NCBI GenBank assembly: GCA_963846635.1
Contig: CAWJXM010000041.1
Coordinates: 186,001-250,000 of the forward strand
Direction: 5' to 3'
DNA length: 64,000 bases
Origin: AP-15 sp963846635
GTDB lineage: Bacteria; Pseudomonadota; Alphaproteobacteria; ATCC43930; CGMCC-115725
Positions 17,947 through 25,689 of this stretch are shown here, piece after piece. Both the position numbers and the translations under genes were made by a program. The first letter of the stretch is position 1; every line of letters starts with the position of its first letter. The notes below the pieces were generated by a model. That model saw only the letters and a list, made by a program, of their open reading frames with translations. It made no database searches and was not told the DNA's origin.

Positions 17947-18501
17947 CTAGCCGATCTTAATGATTGTCTTGCCGGTGAATTCGTAGGGTGGCACCGCCAG
18001 ATTCAGCGGTGCCGGACCCTGGCGGATGCGACCCGCCGTATCGTACATCGAGCCGTGACAGGGGCAGAACCAGCCGCCATAGAGCCCGCGGTCGTCACCC
18101 GTTTTCTGACCAAGCGGGATGCAGCCGAGATGAGTGCAGACCCCGACGATGACCAGCCACTCGGGCTTTTTGACGCGGGCCGAATCCGGTTCGGGGTCGC
18201 GAAGCTGCGAGGGGTCGACATTTTGCGCCGCGGCTATTTCGGCGGGCGTGCGGTGATCGATAAATACCGGCTTGCCCCGCCAGGCAACGGTCAGGCGTTG
18301 CCCGACCGCTACCGGCGCCAGATCAACCTCGGTCGTTGCCGCCGCCAGGGTGTCGCGCGCCGGGTTCAGTGTGTCGACAAACGGCCAGACCATGGCGCCA
18401 ACCGCAACCGCGCCGAGCGCGCCGGCGGTCAACATTAGGAAATCGCGCCGGCTCGTAGCAGCATGTGCATGGCTAATGTTGTCGTCAGCCAAATCTGTCA
18501 T
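17947..18501 (-). CDS. petA: Rieske iron-sulfur subunit of the bc1 complex
   Basis: This is the 2Fe-2S subunit, 184 aa. The two cluster-binding boxes are CTHLGC and CPCHGS, each with one Cys and one His ligand. The N-terminus carries a twin-arginine type anchor (SRRDFLMLTAGALGAVAVGA) that is retained as a membrane helix. The start MTDLADDNIS at 18501 is chosen since the upstream extension to 18798 runs into trmL on the other strand. It is the first gene of the petABC operon; the 166-base gap to the divergent trmL must hold the promoter. Confidence 0.96.
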   Translation of the reverse strand: MTDLADDNISHAHAATSRRDFLMLTAGALGAVAVGAMVWPFVDTLNPARDTLAAATTEVDLAPVAVGQRLTVAWRGKPVFIDHRTPAEIAAAQNVDPSQLRDPEPDSARVKKPEWLVIVGVCTHLGCIPLGQKTGDDRGLYGGWFCPCHGSMYDTAGRIRQGPAPLNLAVPPYEFTGKTIIKIG

Positions 18502-18870
18502 TCGATATCTCTGTCCCCAAACTCGTCCTGACCCCCGGCGCCCGGTGAAGCTATACTGTCGACAAAGCGGAACTATGCGACAGACTGCCGCATAATTCAC
18601 AGAAACCCGCCCGAAACCTCGACTTGCACCGATCCGATACTGTGCGGTCGAGAACCCGAGGTTTGCCTTGCGACTCGCCTTGTTCGAGCCTGATATCCCG
18701 CAAAATACTGGAGCACTGTTGCGGCTCGCAGCGTGTTTCGGGATCCCTGTGGATTTGATCGAGCCTTGCGGATTTCTACTCGACGATCGCCGTCTCAAAC
18801 GCGCCGCCCTCGATTATCGGACACTCTGCGAAGTCACCCGGCATGCCTCGTGGAACGCGTTCCTCGCTAA

Positions 18871-19345
18871 GAGCCTGTTTGAGTGCGCCTTTGCGCCCCA
18901 ATCCCATCTGTACTCCATAGGATCACGCTGGTCCGCCTGGTACGGCGGGATGTGAGGGAGTGGATGTGGACCAAGGCGCATCGGGCACGGCATGAGGCGC
19001 GCCTGAAAGACATGGTGACAGTGAGCACGGTGGGCGCGGTTGCGCGCTGGCTGGAGCGGGCGGATCCGCCGCGCTCGCCGCGGCGCACCCCCGCTGCACC
19101 GGATTGTCGCAGCGCTGGCCTGGCACTTGCGCGTGGGCGGCCCTTGGCGGGCGCTGCCCGGCGGTTTCCCGCCGTGGCGCACCGTCTATGGCTGGTTCCG
19201 ACGCTGGCTGGAGGCTGGCGGTTTCGATGCCTTGATGCAGGGGATCGCCCGCCTGCGCCGTCGGTCGGTGGGCCGGCGCGCGGTGCCGCGCCTGTGCATC
19301 ATCGATACGCCGGCGGTCAAGTGCATCAGCGTGCGCGGGCCGCGC
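18871..19345 (+). mobile_element. Truncated IS5-family (IS427/IS1031-like) insertion sequence
   Basis: A 475-base insert interrupts trmL and is flanked by a direct TAA (18868-18870 and 19346-19348), within a slightly longer CGCTAA match on both sides. The left end GAGCCTGTTTGAG resembles the terminal repeat of IS1031-type elements, which insert at TNA. The matching inverted end is missing at the right: the element stops inside the transposase just after VRGPR. Complete elements of this group are about 850 bases, so roughly the right 45 percent is lost, although the right target copy appears preserved. Confidence 0.75.
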
Positions 19346-19348
19346 TAA
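18964..19348 (+). pseudogene. IS5-family transposase fragment
   Basis: The remnant encodes the N-terminal half of an IS5-type transposase in two frames. It starts MWTKAHRARHEARLKDM; after about 19085 the frame changes and continues LHRIVAALAWHLRVGGPWRA, GGFPPWRTVYGWFRRWLEAG and CIIDTPAVKCISVRGPR. The D of IIDTPAVK corresponds to the first catalytic acid of the DDE triad; the remaining catalytic residues would lie in the missing 3' half. The product cannot be active. Confidence 0.78.
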
Positions 19349-19611
19349 AATCTCGGCCAAGTGCCGGCCCCACTCTCGGCTGGTGCTGATGACGACCTCC
19401 GGGGCGGTGCCATTACATCGCTTCATCTTCACAGCGGAGGATACGATCTTGCTCGGCCGCGAGAGGCGGGGGCGCCAGCCGCGGTGCATGCCGCCGCGGC
19501 GGCGCGGGTTGCGATCCCCTTGCGCCCGCCCGCGCGATCGCTCAACGTCGCGCTTGCCGGCGCGATCGCAGTTTTCGAGGCGCTGCGGCAGACCGAGCTG
19601 ATTCCCGAACG

Positions 19612-20481
19612 ATGAACCCATCGACCAATTTTCCTTCCGACCCCGAACGTTGCGCGCGTGCTGCCGCGTGGTTCGCGGCGCTGCGCGACCGGATCTGCGC
19701 TGAGTTCGAGGCGATCGAGGACGAGTTCGCGGCGGAGCGGCCGGATAAGGGTGAGGCCAGCCGGTTCGAACGCACCCCCTGGCAGCGCCCGGAGGGTGGC
19801 GGTGGTGTGATCGCCCTGATGCGCGGACGGGTTTTCGAAAAAGTCGGGGTCAACATTTCGACCGTGTCGGGCGAATTTTCTCCCGAATTCCGCAACGACA
19901 TTCCGGGTGCGGTAGTCGATCCGCGGTTTTGGGCGAGCGGCATCTCGCTGGTCGCACATATGCGCTCGCCATTGGTTCCCGCGGTTCATATGAACACCCG
20001 GCACATCGTGACCACCAAAGCCTGGTTCGGCGGCGGCTCCGATCTGACCCCGATATACCCGGACTCGACGGCAGAAGCCTCGTTTCATACAGCGTTACGG
20101 GACGCCTGTGATGGCTACGACCGCGAATGCTACGCCCGCTTCAAAGCCTGGTGCGACGAGTATTTCTTTCTGCCGCACCGCAACGAAGCGCGCGGCGCGG
20201 GTGGTATCTTTTTCGATTATCTCGATAGCGGCGATTGGGAGCGGGACTTCGCTTTTGTTCGTGCCGTCGGCGAGGCGTTTCTGGCGGTCTATCCGGAGAT
20301 CGTGCGGCTGCGCATGCGGCTCCCCTGGACCGATGAGCAGCGCCGCCATCAACTCGTGCGCCGCGGCCGCTATGCCGAGTTCAACTTGCTTTATGACCGT
20401 GGTACCCGCTTTGGCTTGAAGACCGGCGGCAATGTCGAGGCGATCCTGATGTCGTTGCCGCCCGCAGCCGCCTGGCCGTGA
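19612..20481 (+). CDS. hemF: Oxygen-dependent coproporphyrinogen III oxidase
   Basis: HemF carries out the aerobic oxidative decarboxylation of coproporphyrinogen III to protoporphyrinogen IX in haem synthesis. The 289-aa product has the family motifs GGGVIALMRGRVFEKVGVN, VHMNTRHIVTTKAWFGGGSD followed by LTPIY, and CDEYFFLPHRNEARGAGGIF. The C-terminus reads EFNLLYDRGTRFGLKTGGN then VEAILMSLPP, as expected. Length is close to the usual 300 aa. Its ATG overlaps the trmL stop by four bases, so disruption of trmL may have altered its translation or transcription. Confidence 0.96.
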   Translation: MNPSTNFPSDPERCARAAAWFAALRDRICAEFEAIEDEFAAERPDKGEASRFERTPWQRPEGGGGVIALMRGRVFEKVGVNISTVSGEFSPEFRNDIPGAVVDPRFWASGISLVAHMRSPLVPAVHMNTRHIVTTKAWFGGGSDLTPIYPDSTAEASFHTALRDACDGYDRECYARFKAWCDEYFFLPHRNEARGAGGIFFDYLDSGDWERDFAFVRAVGEAFLAVYPEIVRLRMRLPWTDEQRRHQLVRRGRYAEFNLLYDRGTRFGLKTGGNVEAILMSLPPAAAWP

Positions 20482-20527
20482 CCGGTGATCGGAACCGGGT
20501 GGCCGCGCCGCGCGTTTTGCCGAAGTC

Positions 20528-20908
20528 ATGCCCAAGGTGAAATTAGAAGATCGCGCAGCGCTCGAGCGGGCTTACCCGCCCGATGCGTTTGCTGCCGATA
20601 CCGCGCACAACGCCGCGACCTCTAGCGAGGCCATCAGCGGAGTGCGCATCCTCAGCGCGCCGGACGATGCGGGAGAGTTCAGTTTCGAGCGCGGCAGTCG
20701 CCAGGTCGGAGAAGCTTCTTCGGTGGCGTTTGTTGCTCCCTATCGCCGACGCGGAAATGCGGGAGAGCCCGAAGCGGTGTCATCAGATCCGTGCGCGGGC
20801 TATCAAGCCTTTCTCGACGACATCGTCGATGCCGCGCGTCGCTTTGGCTACAAGCCCGAAGAGTCGCCCGGCCAGGGCGACCCCCGTATTCGCGGGCTGC
20901 GCCAGTAA
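20528..20908 (+). CDS. Hypothetical protein
   Basis: A 126-aa frame lies in the gap between hemF and the convergent Tim44-like gene. It starts MPKVKLEDRAALERAYPP and ends with a charged stretch (FLDDIVDAARRFGYKPEE). Codon use is compatible with coding but not strongly so, and no family, signal or membrane helix is recognised. A longer competing frame at 20583-21017 is Arg/Ser-rich and looks like a shadow. This could be a real small gene or a decayed one. Confidence 0.4.
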   Translation: MPKVKLEDRAALERAYPPDAFAADTAHNAATSSEAISGVRILSAPDDAGEFSFERGSRQVGEASSVAFVAPYRRRGNAGEPEAVSSDPCAGYQAFLDDIVDAARRFGYKPEESPGQGDPRIRGLRQ

Positions 20909-20916
20909 TGCCTGCG

Positions 20917-21864
20917 TCAGATCTGCTGGATTGCCGACAATAGCCAATCGCCTCCGCGCCGGCGCACGAATGTCCATACCTCTTCAAATTCGCCTGGACT
21001 GCGCGGATCACCGCTGACAACCGAATTGCGATCGCCGGGAGGCGCACCGAGCCGCAGCATATAATCGGCCGCGCGCCAGCGCAGCAGCGCCGTCGCGTAT
21101 TGCAGATCGCTTTCTTCCCATGCCTCGGTCAGCTCGCCTTTGACGAGCTCCACATTGCTAACGACATTGCGCAGCCCCCGGCTTGTGTTGCGGCTAAGCT
21201 CTTCTGAGAAATAGCTTAGCATTTCTGGGGTCATCAAACGCCGCATTTGCCCGAGATCGCCGTTGCTCCAGGCATACTGGATTGCGGTGTGCAGTCGCTG
21301 GAAGGCTTGCAAATCGGCGTCAGCGAGGTTCACGTCCCGGCCGCGAAACTGGCCGGCCGGGGCGAATGCGGTGCCGGCCTGGCGGGCTCTGAACGTGGCC
21401 GGTCCGGCCGTCGGCCATCCGTTCGCGAACGCCCCTGCCCGGAACCGCCGCACGACAAACCAGATCACTAGACCGATGATCGCAAGCCATAACAGAGTGC
21501 CGAAGAACGAGCCGGCGCCCCCGCCGGCACCCTCGGCATTGGCGGCGTGGCCGAATAGCCAGGAACCGAAGAGGCCGCCCGCAAGCCCGGTCAAAAACGG
21601 GTGCCGCTGAAAAAAGCTGCCGCCGTAAGCTGGCGCGGGCGAGCCGGGGGCAAAATTGGGTCGGCTCGGCGGCGGCGTCAGGCTGCGGTTGAGCGGCTGA
21701 GCGCCATTGTATTCCCAGGTGCGGGTGCCCCGGCTGCCAAAGCTCGACCCTCGCCCACTGTAAGAGCTGCCCGCCCGCGCTTGCGCCAAAGCAGGGGCGA
21801 GCGCCAGACAGGCGCAGCAAAAAAGCGCAAGCCCGATCCGCCAAATCGACATAGCTTTGGACAT
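20917..21864 (-). CDS. Tim44-like domain membrane protein
   Basis: This protein of about 315 aa starts MSKAMSIWRIGLALFCCACL, a signal-like hydrophobic segment, followed by a Ser/Gly-rich linker (SGRGSSFGSRGTRTW). A second membrane stretch is at about residues 115-135 (FFGTLLWLAIIGLVIWFVVR). The C-terminal 150 residues resemble the Tim44-like domain: LQAFQRLHTAIQYAWSNGDL, RRLMTPEMLSYFSEEL and the terminal EVWTFVRRRGGDWLLSAIQQ. Such proteins occur in many alphaproteobacteria; the bacterial role is not established. A second ATG at 21852 has better spacing from AGGGA, so the exact start is open. Confidence 0.82.
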   Translation of the reverse strand: MSKAMSIWRIGLALFCCACLALAPALAQARAGSSYSGRGSSFGSRGTRTWEYNGAQPLNRSLTPPPSRPNFAPGSPAPAYGGSFFQRHPFLTGLAGGLFGSWLFGHAANAEGAGGGAGSFFGTLLWLAIIGLVIWFVVRRFRAGAFANGWPTAGPATFRARQAGTAFAPAGQFRGRDVNLADADLQAFQRLHTAIQYAWSNGDLGQMRRLMTPEMLSYFSEELSRNTSRGLRNVVSNVELVKGELTEAWEESDLQYATALLRWRAADYMLRLGAPPGDRNSVVSGDPRSPGEFEEVWTFVRRRGGDWLLSAIQQI

Positions 21865-21990
21865 TCCCTGTTCGTCCTTGAAGAAGGCGACCTCCCTTAT
21901 ATGAGATATTGGCGAGTTGGGGCGGGGCGAAAGCGCTGCCGACGGAAAACGGCGGTTGCCGACGTCCGCAGGTCGTTCCCGGATCCTTTG

Positions 21991-22020
21991 CTTGATAGCC
22001 AGGTTGCGCAACCTAGATTA
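21991..22020 (+). promoter_or_regulatory. Possible heat-shock (RpoH-type) promoter for hsp20
   Basis: CTTGAT at 21991-21996 and CCTAGATTA at 22012-22020, separated by 15 bases, resemble the alphaproteobacterial RpoH promoter pattern (CTTG element, then CCTAT-like -10). Transcription from here would start near 22027 and give a leader of about 78 bases ahead of hsp20. This is a pattern match by eye only. Confidence 0.4.
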
Positions 22021-22059
22021 TAGTCATTCGCAAGTGATCCGCTTTTGGGTGCCGCAAAC

Positions 22060-22104
22060 GGGCCCAGCGGTGGTTTCTCGCTCGCCAGTGAGGAGAAAAA
22101 AGGA
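22060..22104 (+). promoter_or_regulatory. ROSE-like RNA thermometer in the hsp20 leader
   Basis: The leader just before hsp20 folds into a hairpin: TTTCTC (22074-22079), a bulged G (22080) and CTC (22081-22083) pair with GAG (22090-22092) and GAGAAA (22093-22098) around a six-base loop. This places UCGCU opposite the Shine-Dalgarno AGGA with one bulged G, which is the hallmark of ROSE elements that block translation at normal temperature and melt on heat shock. The paired GAGGAG lies nine bases before the ATG. Only the 3' hairpin was checked; the upstream ROSE stems were not modelled. Confidence 0.6.
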
Positions 22105-22554
22105 ATGTCTCGATTATCGCTGTTCAACTCGCCACTGCTGCTTGGCTTCGACCATTTCGAGCGGGCGCTCGACCGGGTCAGCAAAGGATCAAGCGATGGC
22201 TACCCGCCTTATAATATCGAGCAGCTCGGGGAAAATGCGCTGCGCATAACTCTCGCAGTTGCCGGGTTCTCTATGGCGGATCTCAGCATCACCGTCGAAG
22301 ACAACCAACTCGTGATCCGCGGCAAGCAGACCGATGACGCTCAGCGGGTCTATCTGCACCGCGGCATTGCCGCCCGCCAATTCCAACGTTCGTTCGTGCT
22401 AGCGGAAGGTATCGAGGTGAGCGGAGCGTGGCTCGATAACGGGCTGCTTCACATTGATTTGGTTCGACCCGAAGTGGAAAGCCGAGTGAGGACCATCGAA
22501 ATCAGAAACGGGGCGACAACCGCGAAGAGAAGCGCGGCGAGCGTGCAGAGCTAG
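22105..22554 (+). CDS. Small heat shock protein Hsp20 (IbpA-like)
   Basis: This 149-aa alpha-crystallin-type chaperone holds unfolding proteins in soluble complexes. It starts MSRLSLFNSPLLLGFDHFER, a class-A alphaproteobacterial/IbpA-type N-terminus, then YPPYNIEQLGENALRITLAV and the alpha-crystallin core ending GIAARQFQRSFVLAEGIEV, with the GLLHIDL segment (the I/V-X-I/V-type region) near the C-terminus. The start at 22105 is set by the GAGGAG sequence and the conserved N-terminus. Control appears to be both transcriptional and by an RNA thermometer (see adjoining sites). A DUF1150 gene follows, as in many alphaproteobacteria. Confidence 0.94.
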   Translation: MSRLSLFNSPLLLGFDHFERALDRVSKGSSDGYPPYNIEQLGENALRITLAVAGFSMADLSITVEDNQLVIRGKQTDDAQRVYLHRGIAARQFQRSFVLAEGIEVSGAWLDNGLLHIDLVRPEVESRVRTIEIRNGATTAKRSAASVQS

Positions 22555-22569
22555 TTTAAAGGTAGAGAG

Positions 22570-22785
22570 ATGGACAGGATAGAACGGATCGGGCTGATGT
22601 CGGCGCGCGAGCTGGCGCTGCTCGGGATGCAAGACTTGGCCTATATCAAACGGGTCGTCGTCGATGGCGCCGCGGGCTATGCTATCCATGCCGCCGACGG
22701 AACCCAGATAGCGGTCCTTACCGATCGGGATCTGGCATTCGCGACCGTACGCCAGCACGACCTCGAGCCGGTAAGCGTCCACTGA
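22570..22785 (+). CDS. DUF1150 family protein
   Basis: A 71-aa protein, MDRIERIGLMSARELALLGM then QDLAYIKRVVVDGAAGYAIH, matches the small DUF1150 family. Members are typically encoded immediately downstream of hsp20 in alphaproteobacteria, as here (16 bases after). The sequence ADGTQIAVLTDRDLAFATVR is the conserved second half. The family has no established function; a link to the heat-shock response is inferred from position. Confidence 0.85.
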   Translation: MDRIERIGLMSARELALLGMQDLAYIKRVVVDGAAGYAIHAADGTQIAVLTDRDLAFATVRQHDLEPVSVH

Positions 22786-22801
22786 TACAGGAGCCGGCAG
22801 A

Positions 22802-23266
22802 CTAGGCGACGTCGCTCGCCGTCATGTCGGTGAGCAGCGCGTAGAGGGCGTCAGGACGATCGGTTCCGCGCAATTTCTCACAGACTACGCGATCGCGCAG
22901 CAATCGGGAGATGCGGGCGAGCGCCTTGAGGTGGTCGGCGCCGGCGTTCTCAGGAGCCAGCAGCAGAAAGATTAAATCCACCGGCTGGTCGTCGATCGCC
23001 TCGAACGGGATTGGCCGCTCGAGCCGAGCAAAGATCCCGCAAAATCGATCAAGACCGGGCAGTTTGCCGTGCGGTATGCCGATACCCATGCCAATCCCGG
23101 TCGATCCGAGGCGCTCACGCTCGATCAACACGTCGAAGATTGCGCGGTCAGGGATCCCGGTGATCGCCGCGGCCCGCTTAGCGAGCTCTTGCAGCACCTG
23201 GCGTTTGTTGGTCGCACGCAGCTGCGCAATGACGCTGCGCGGGGTGATCAGGTCGGTGATTTCCAT
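22802..23266 (-). CDS. ptsN: PTS IIA-like nitrogen regulatory protein PtsN
   Basis: PtsN is the EIIA(Ntr) end of the nitrogen-related phosphotransfer chain, regulating potassium transport and other processes rather than sugar uptake. The 154-aa product has the phosphorylated histidine in GIGIPHGKLPGLDRFCGIFA and the EIIA fold signature VDLIFLLLAPENAGADHLKA. N-terminal MEITDLITPRSVIAQL is typical. It is the last gene of the rpoN-hpf-ptsN group, about 106 bases after hpf. No other PTS gene is in the window. Confidence 0.95.
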   Translation of the reverse strand: MEITDLITPRSVIAQLRATNKRQVLQELAKRAAAITGIPDRAIFDVLIERERLGSTGIGMGIGIPHGKLPGLDRFCGIFARLERPIPFEAIDDQPVDLIFLLLAPENAGADHLKALARISRLLRDRVVCEKLRGTDRPDALYALLTDMTASDVA

Positions 23267-23372
23267 GATCTGGCGCGGACGTTCTCCGGCGGTCTCGATT
23301 CCCTCGGTGCGACTGCGTGCCGCTTCCAGGGCCTATTACCTTCGATCGTAGGGCGGTGCGGAATTGGAAGGT

Positions 23373-24014
23373 TCAGGCACCGTCCGCGGCGGAGACGATC
23401 GCCCGCCGCTCACGACGAGCGGGATCGAGTACCGGGTCGACCCACCCTATATTGCCATCGGTTCGCCGATACACAAGGTTCAGCTCACCATGCGCCCGGT
23501 TACGAAACAACAATACCGGCGCACCCGCCAGATCCAACCGCATCACGGCCTCGCCTACGGTTAGCCGCGGCAATTCGGTGCTGATCTCGGCGATGACCGC
23601 TGCCGCTCCGATCGAATGCTGGCCGACGATCTCCTGATCGCTATCCTCATCCTCCTCGATTGGCGCCAGCACATAGTCGCGAGCGCTCTCGACCGGTTCT
23701 GTGGGTTCGCGCGACTGGGCATGATGATCGCGCAAGCGCCGCTTGTAGCGGCGCATTTGCTTGGCGACGCGCTCGGCGGCGCTGTCGAAAGCAGCATAGG
23801 CGTCGGAAAGCGCGGCGCCGGCATTGACGACGATCCCGCGACCGATGTGCAGGGAAATCTCGGCGCGGATCAAATATGCTTCTTTGGCGATTACAACGTG
23901 CGATTCGATCGCAGTTTTGAAATATTTCGTCAGAATCGCTTCGAGACTGGCTTCGACATGCTCGCGTAGGGCATTGCCGATGTCGACTTGCTTCCCAGTG
24001 ACAGTCAGCTGCAT
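23373..24014 (-). CDS. hpf: Ribosome hibernation promoting factor, long form
   Basis: This 213-aa protein is the long HPF/RaiA type. The N-terminal domain (about residues 1-100, MQLTVTGKQVDIGNALREHV and AAFDSAAERVAKQMRRYKRR) binds the 30S subunit; the C-terminal domain (about 150-205, LPRLTVGEAVMRLDLAGAPV then LLFRNRAHGELNLVYRR) promotes 100S dimers. It follows rpoN by 150 bases on the same strand, the standard arrangement in Proteobacteria where the gene was long called the sigma-54 modulation protein. Confidence 0.95.
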   Translation of the reverse strand: MQLTVTGKQVDIGNALREHVEASLEAILTKYFKTAIESHVVIAKEAYLIRAEISLHIGRGIVVNAGAALSDAYAAFDSAAERVAKQMRRYKRRLRDHHAQSREPTEPVESARDYVLAPIEEDEDSDQEIVGQHSIGAAAVIAEISTELPRLTVGEAVMRLDLAGAPVLLFRNRAHGELNLVYRRTDGNIGWVDPVLDPARRERRAIVSAADGA

Positions 24015-24167
24015 GGATGCACATGCCTTCTAGCTGGAATTGCGTGCTGTTCGCCCCAGTCAGCGAAATTGGGCGTGTCCCGAAACTCGGTCAAGCAGAC
24101 AGGATCGGCACTGCCGCGCGGGTCGCGATCAAAGAGCTGCCCGGCTTATGGTCCAATTCCGTGCCTG

Positions 24168-25667
24168 CTACAAGACAAGCAGTTTCTCCCGCCGGCGCTG
24201 CACCGATGACGGGATGTGCATCGCCTCGCGATACTTGGCGACGGTCCGCCGTGCGATGTCGACCCGGTCGCGCTGCAGCAATTCGACGATCCGTTCATCG
24301 GACAGCGTGGCGTCGGGCGGTTCGTTGTCGATCAGATTGCGGATCAGATGGCGTACCGCTTCTGCCGAATGCGCGTCACCGCCGCTCGACGCAGGAATCG
24401 CGGATGTGAAGAAATACTTCAATTCATAGAGCCCGCGCGGGGTGGCCATATATTTGTTGCTGGTTACCCGGCTCACGGTGCTCTCGTGCATCCCGATTGC
24501 TTCGGCGATGTCGCGCAGGATCAGCGGTCGCAGCGCTTTTACGCCGCGGCGAAAAAACGCGTCCTGCTGACGAACAATCTCGGCGGCGACCTTGAGAATC
24601 GTGGTGGCTCGCTGGTGCAGCGATTTGACGAGCCAGTTGGCCGCCTGCAATCGGTCGGTCAGATAATCCTTTTCCGACTTGCTGCGCGCCGCACGGCTGA
24701 TTTGTGCGTAATATTTATTATTGACGAGGACACGCGGCAGAGTTTCGGCGTTGAGCTCGACGATCCACCCGCCTTCTGGCTGAGCCCGCATCAGGATGTC
24801 GGGCACGACCGGCTGGGCCAGCGGCGGATCGAAAGCCAGCCCGGGCCGCGGATCGAGCGACTTAATCTCCGCGATCATCTCGGCCATGTCTTCCGCATCC
24901 ACCTGGCACAGCCGCATCAGCGCCGGGATATTGCGCGCGGCCAGCAACGGCAGATGATCGAGCAAGACCTGCATCGCAGGGTCGAGCCGATTGCGCTCGC
25001 TTAGCTGAAGCGCGAGGCACTCGCGGAGATCGCGTGCGAAGATGCCGGCCGGATCGAATTGCTGGAGGCGGGCAAGAACCGCCTCGACCCGGCTCGGTTG
25101 ACAGCCGAGCAACTCTGCGACGGTGTCGAGCCCGCTGCTCACATAGCCATTCTCATCGAGCAGGTCGAGCAAATGCATCGCGATCAGGTGATCGCCGTGA
25201 TCGGAGAGATCGGTTCCGATCTGCTCCAGGACGTGCTCGCGCAAGGTGCGGGGCCGCGCTGCCGTCTGCTCGAGGCCGGGGCCGTTCTCGCCCGCGGCGG
25301 TGCTGTTGCGCGCGTGCCAAGCGGGCGACTCGCCGGCAAGGTCGAGCGATCCGTCGCCTTCGCTACCCGAAGCGACACGCCAATGCTCGCTTGCCTCGGG
25401 GACGAGTTCGCTAGCCAAACTCTCCGGCAACGCCGCCGTCGAGGCTTGCTCTGCGTCGAATGCCGCCTCATTTGGCGGCAGCGCTTCCCCTCCCGTCCAT
25501 TCGCGTCGCTCAAGGAGCGGGTTCTGCTGGATCTCGGCGTCGACAAAGTCATTTAGTTCGAGGTTCGAGAGTTGCAGCATCTTGATGGCTTGCTGCAGCT
25601 GCGGCGTCATCACCAACGCCTGCGCCTGGCGCAACTCAAGCCGCTGCGAAAAAGCCATCCGATTCAC
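24168..25667 (-). CDS. rpoN: RNA polymerase sigma-54 factor
   Basis: RpoN directs RNA polymerase to -24/-12 promoters under control of AAA+ activators. The 499-aa protein has region I (MAFSQRLELRQAQALVMTPQ then LQQAIKMLQLSNLELNDFV), an acidic variable region II, the core-binding domain, the helix-turn-helix and the C-terminal RpoN box (ARRTVAKYREAMHIPSS). Length is normal. The second Met at residue 4 is an alternative start. It lies between lptB (22 bases upstream) and hpf, the conserved lptB-rpoN-hpf-ptsN order. Confidence 0.97.
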   Translation of the reverse strand: MNRMAFSQRLELRQAQALVMTPQLQQAIKMLQLSNLELNDFVDAEIQQNPLLERREWTGGEALPPNEAAFDAEQASTAALPESLASELVPEASEHWRVASGSEGDGSLDLAGESPAWHARNSTAAGENGPGLEQTAARPRTLREHVLEQIGTDLSDHGDHLIAMHLLDLLDENGYVSSGLDTVAELLGCQPSRVEAVLARLQQFDPAGIFARDLRECLALQLSERNRLDPAMQVLLDHLPLLAARNIPALMRLCQVDAEDMAEMIAEIKSLDPRPGLAFDPPLAQPVVPDILMRAQPEGGWIVELNAETLPRVLVNNKYYAQISRAARSKSEKDYLTDRLQAANWLVKSLHQRATTILKVAAEIVRQQDAFFRRGVKALRPLILRDIAEAIGMHESTVSRVTSNKYMATPRGLYELKYFFTSAIPASSGGDAHSAEAVRHLIRNLIDNEPPDATLSDERIVELLQRDRVDIARRTVAKYREAMHIPSSVQRRREKLLVL

Positions 25668-25689
25668 ACCGCGCTCCGCTCGGAGCGGC

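Larger units (their letters stand above)
18668..19615 (+). pseudogene. trmL: tRNA (cytidine(34)-2'-O)-methyltransferase, split by an IS5-type remnant
   Basis: TrmL is a small SPOUT methyltransferase acting on the wobble base of tRNA-Leu species. The N-terminal part (18668-18870) shows LFEPDIPQNTGALLRLAACF and reads to WNAFLA. A 475-base insert follows. The gene resumes at 19346 with KISAKCRPHSRLVLMTTSGA and continues through FIFTAEDTILLGRE, then AGAPAAVHAAAAARVAIPL and SLNVALAGAIAVFE. A further one-base loss at about 19465 separates GRE from AGAP (expected GRESAG). Removing the insert and one copy of the flanking TAA rejoins the frame exactly, so the assignment is secure. The gene is inactive as it stands. 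hemF starts at its stop (ATGA). Confidence 0.88.
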
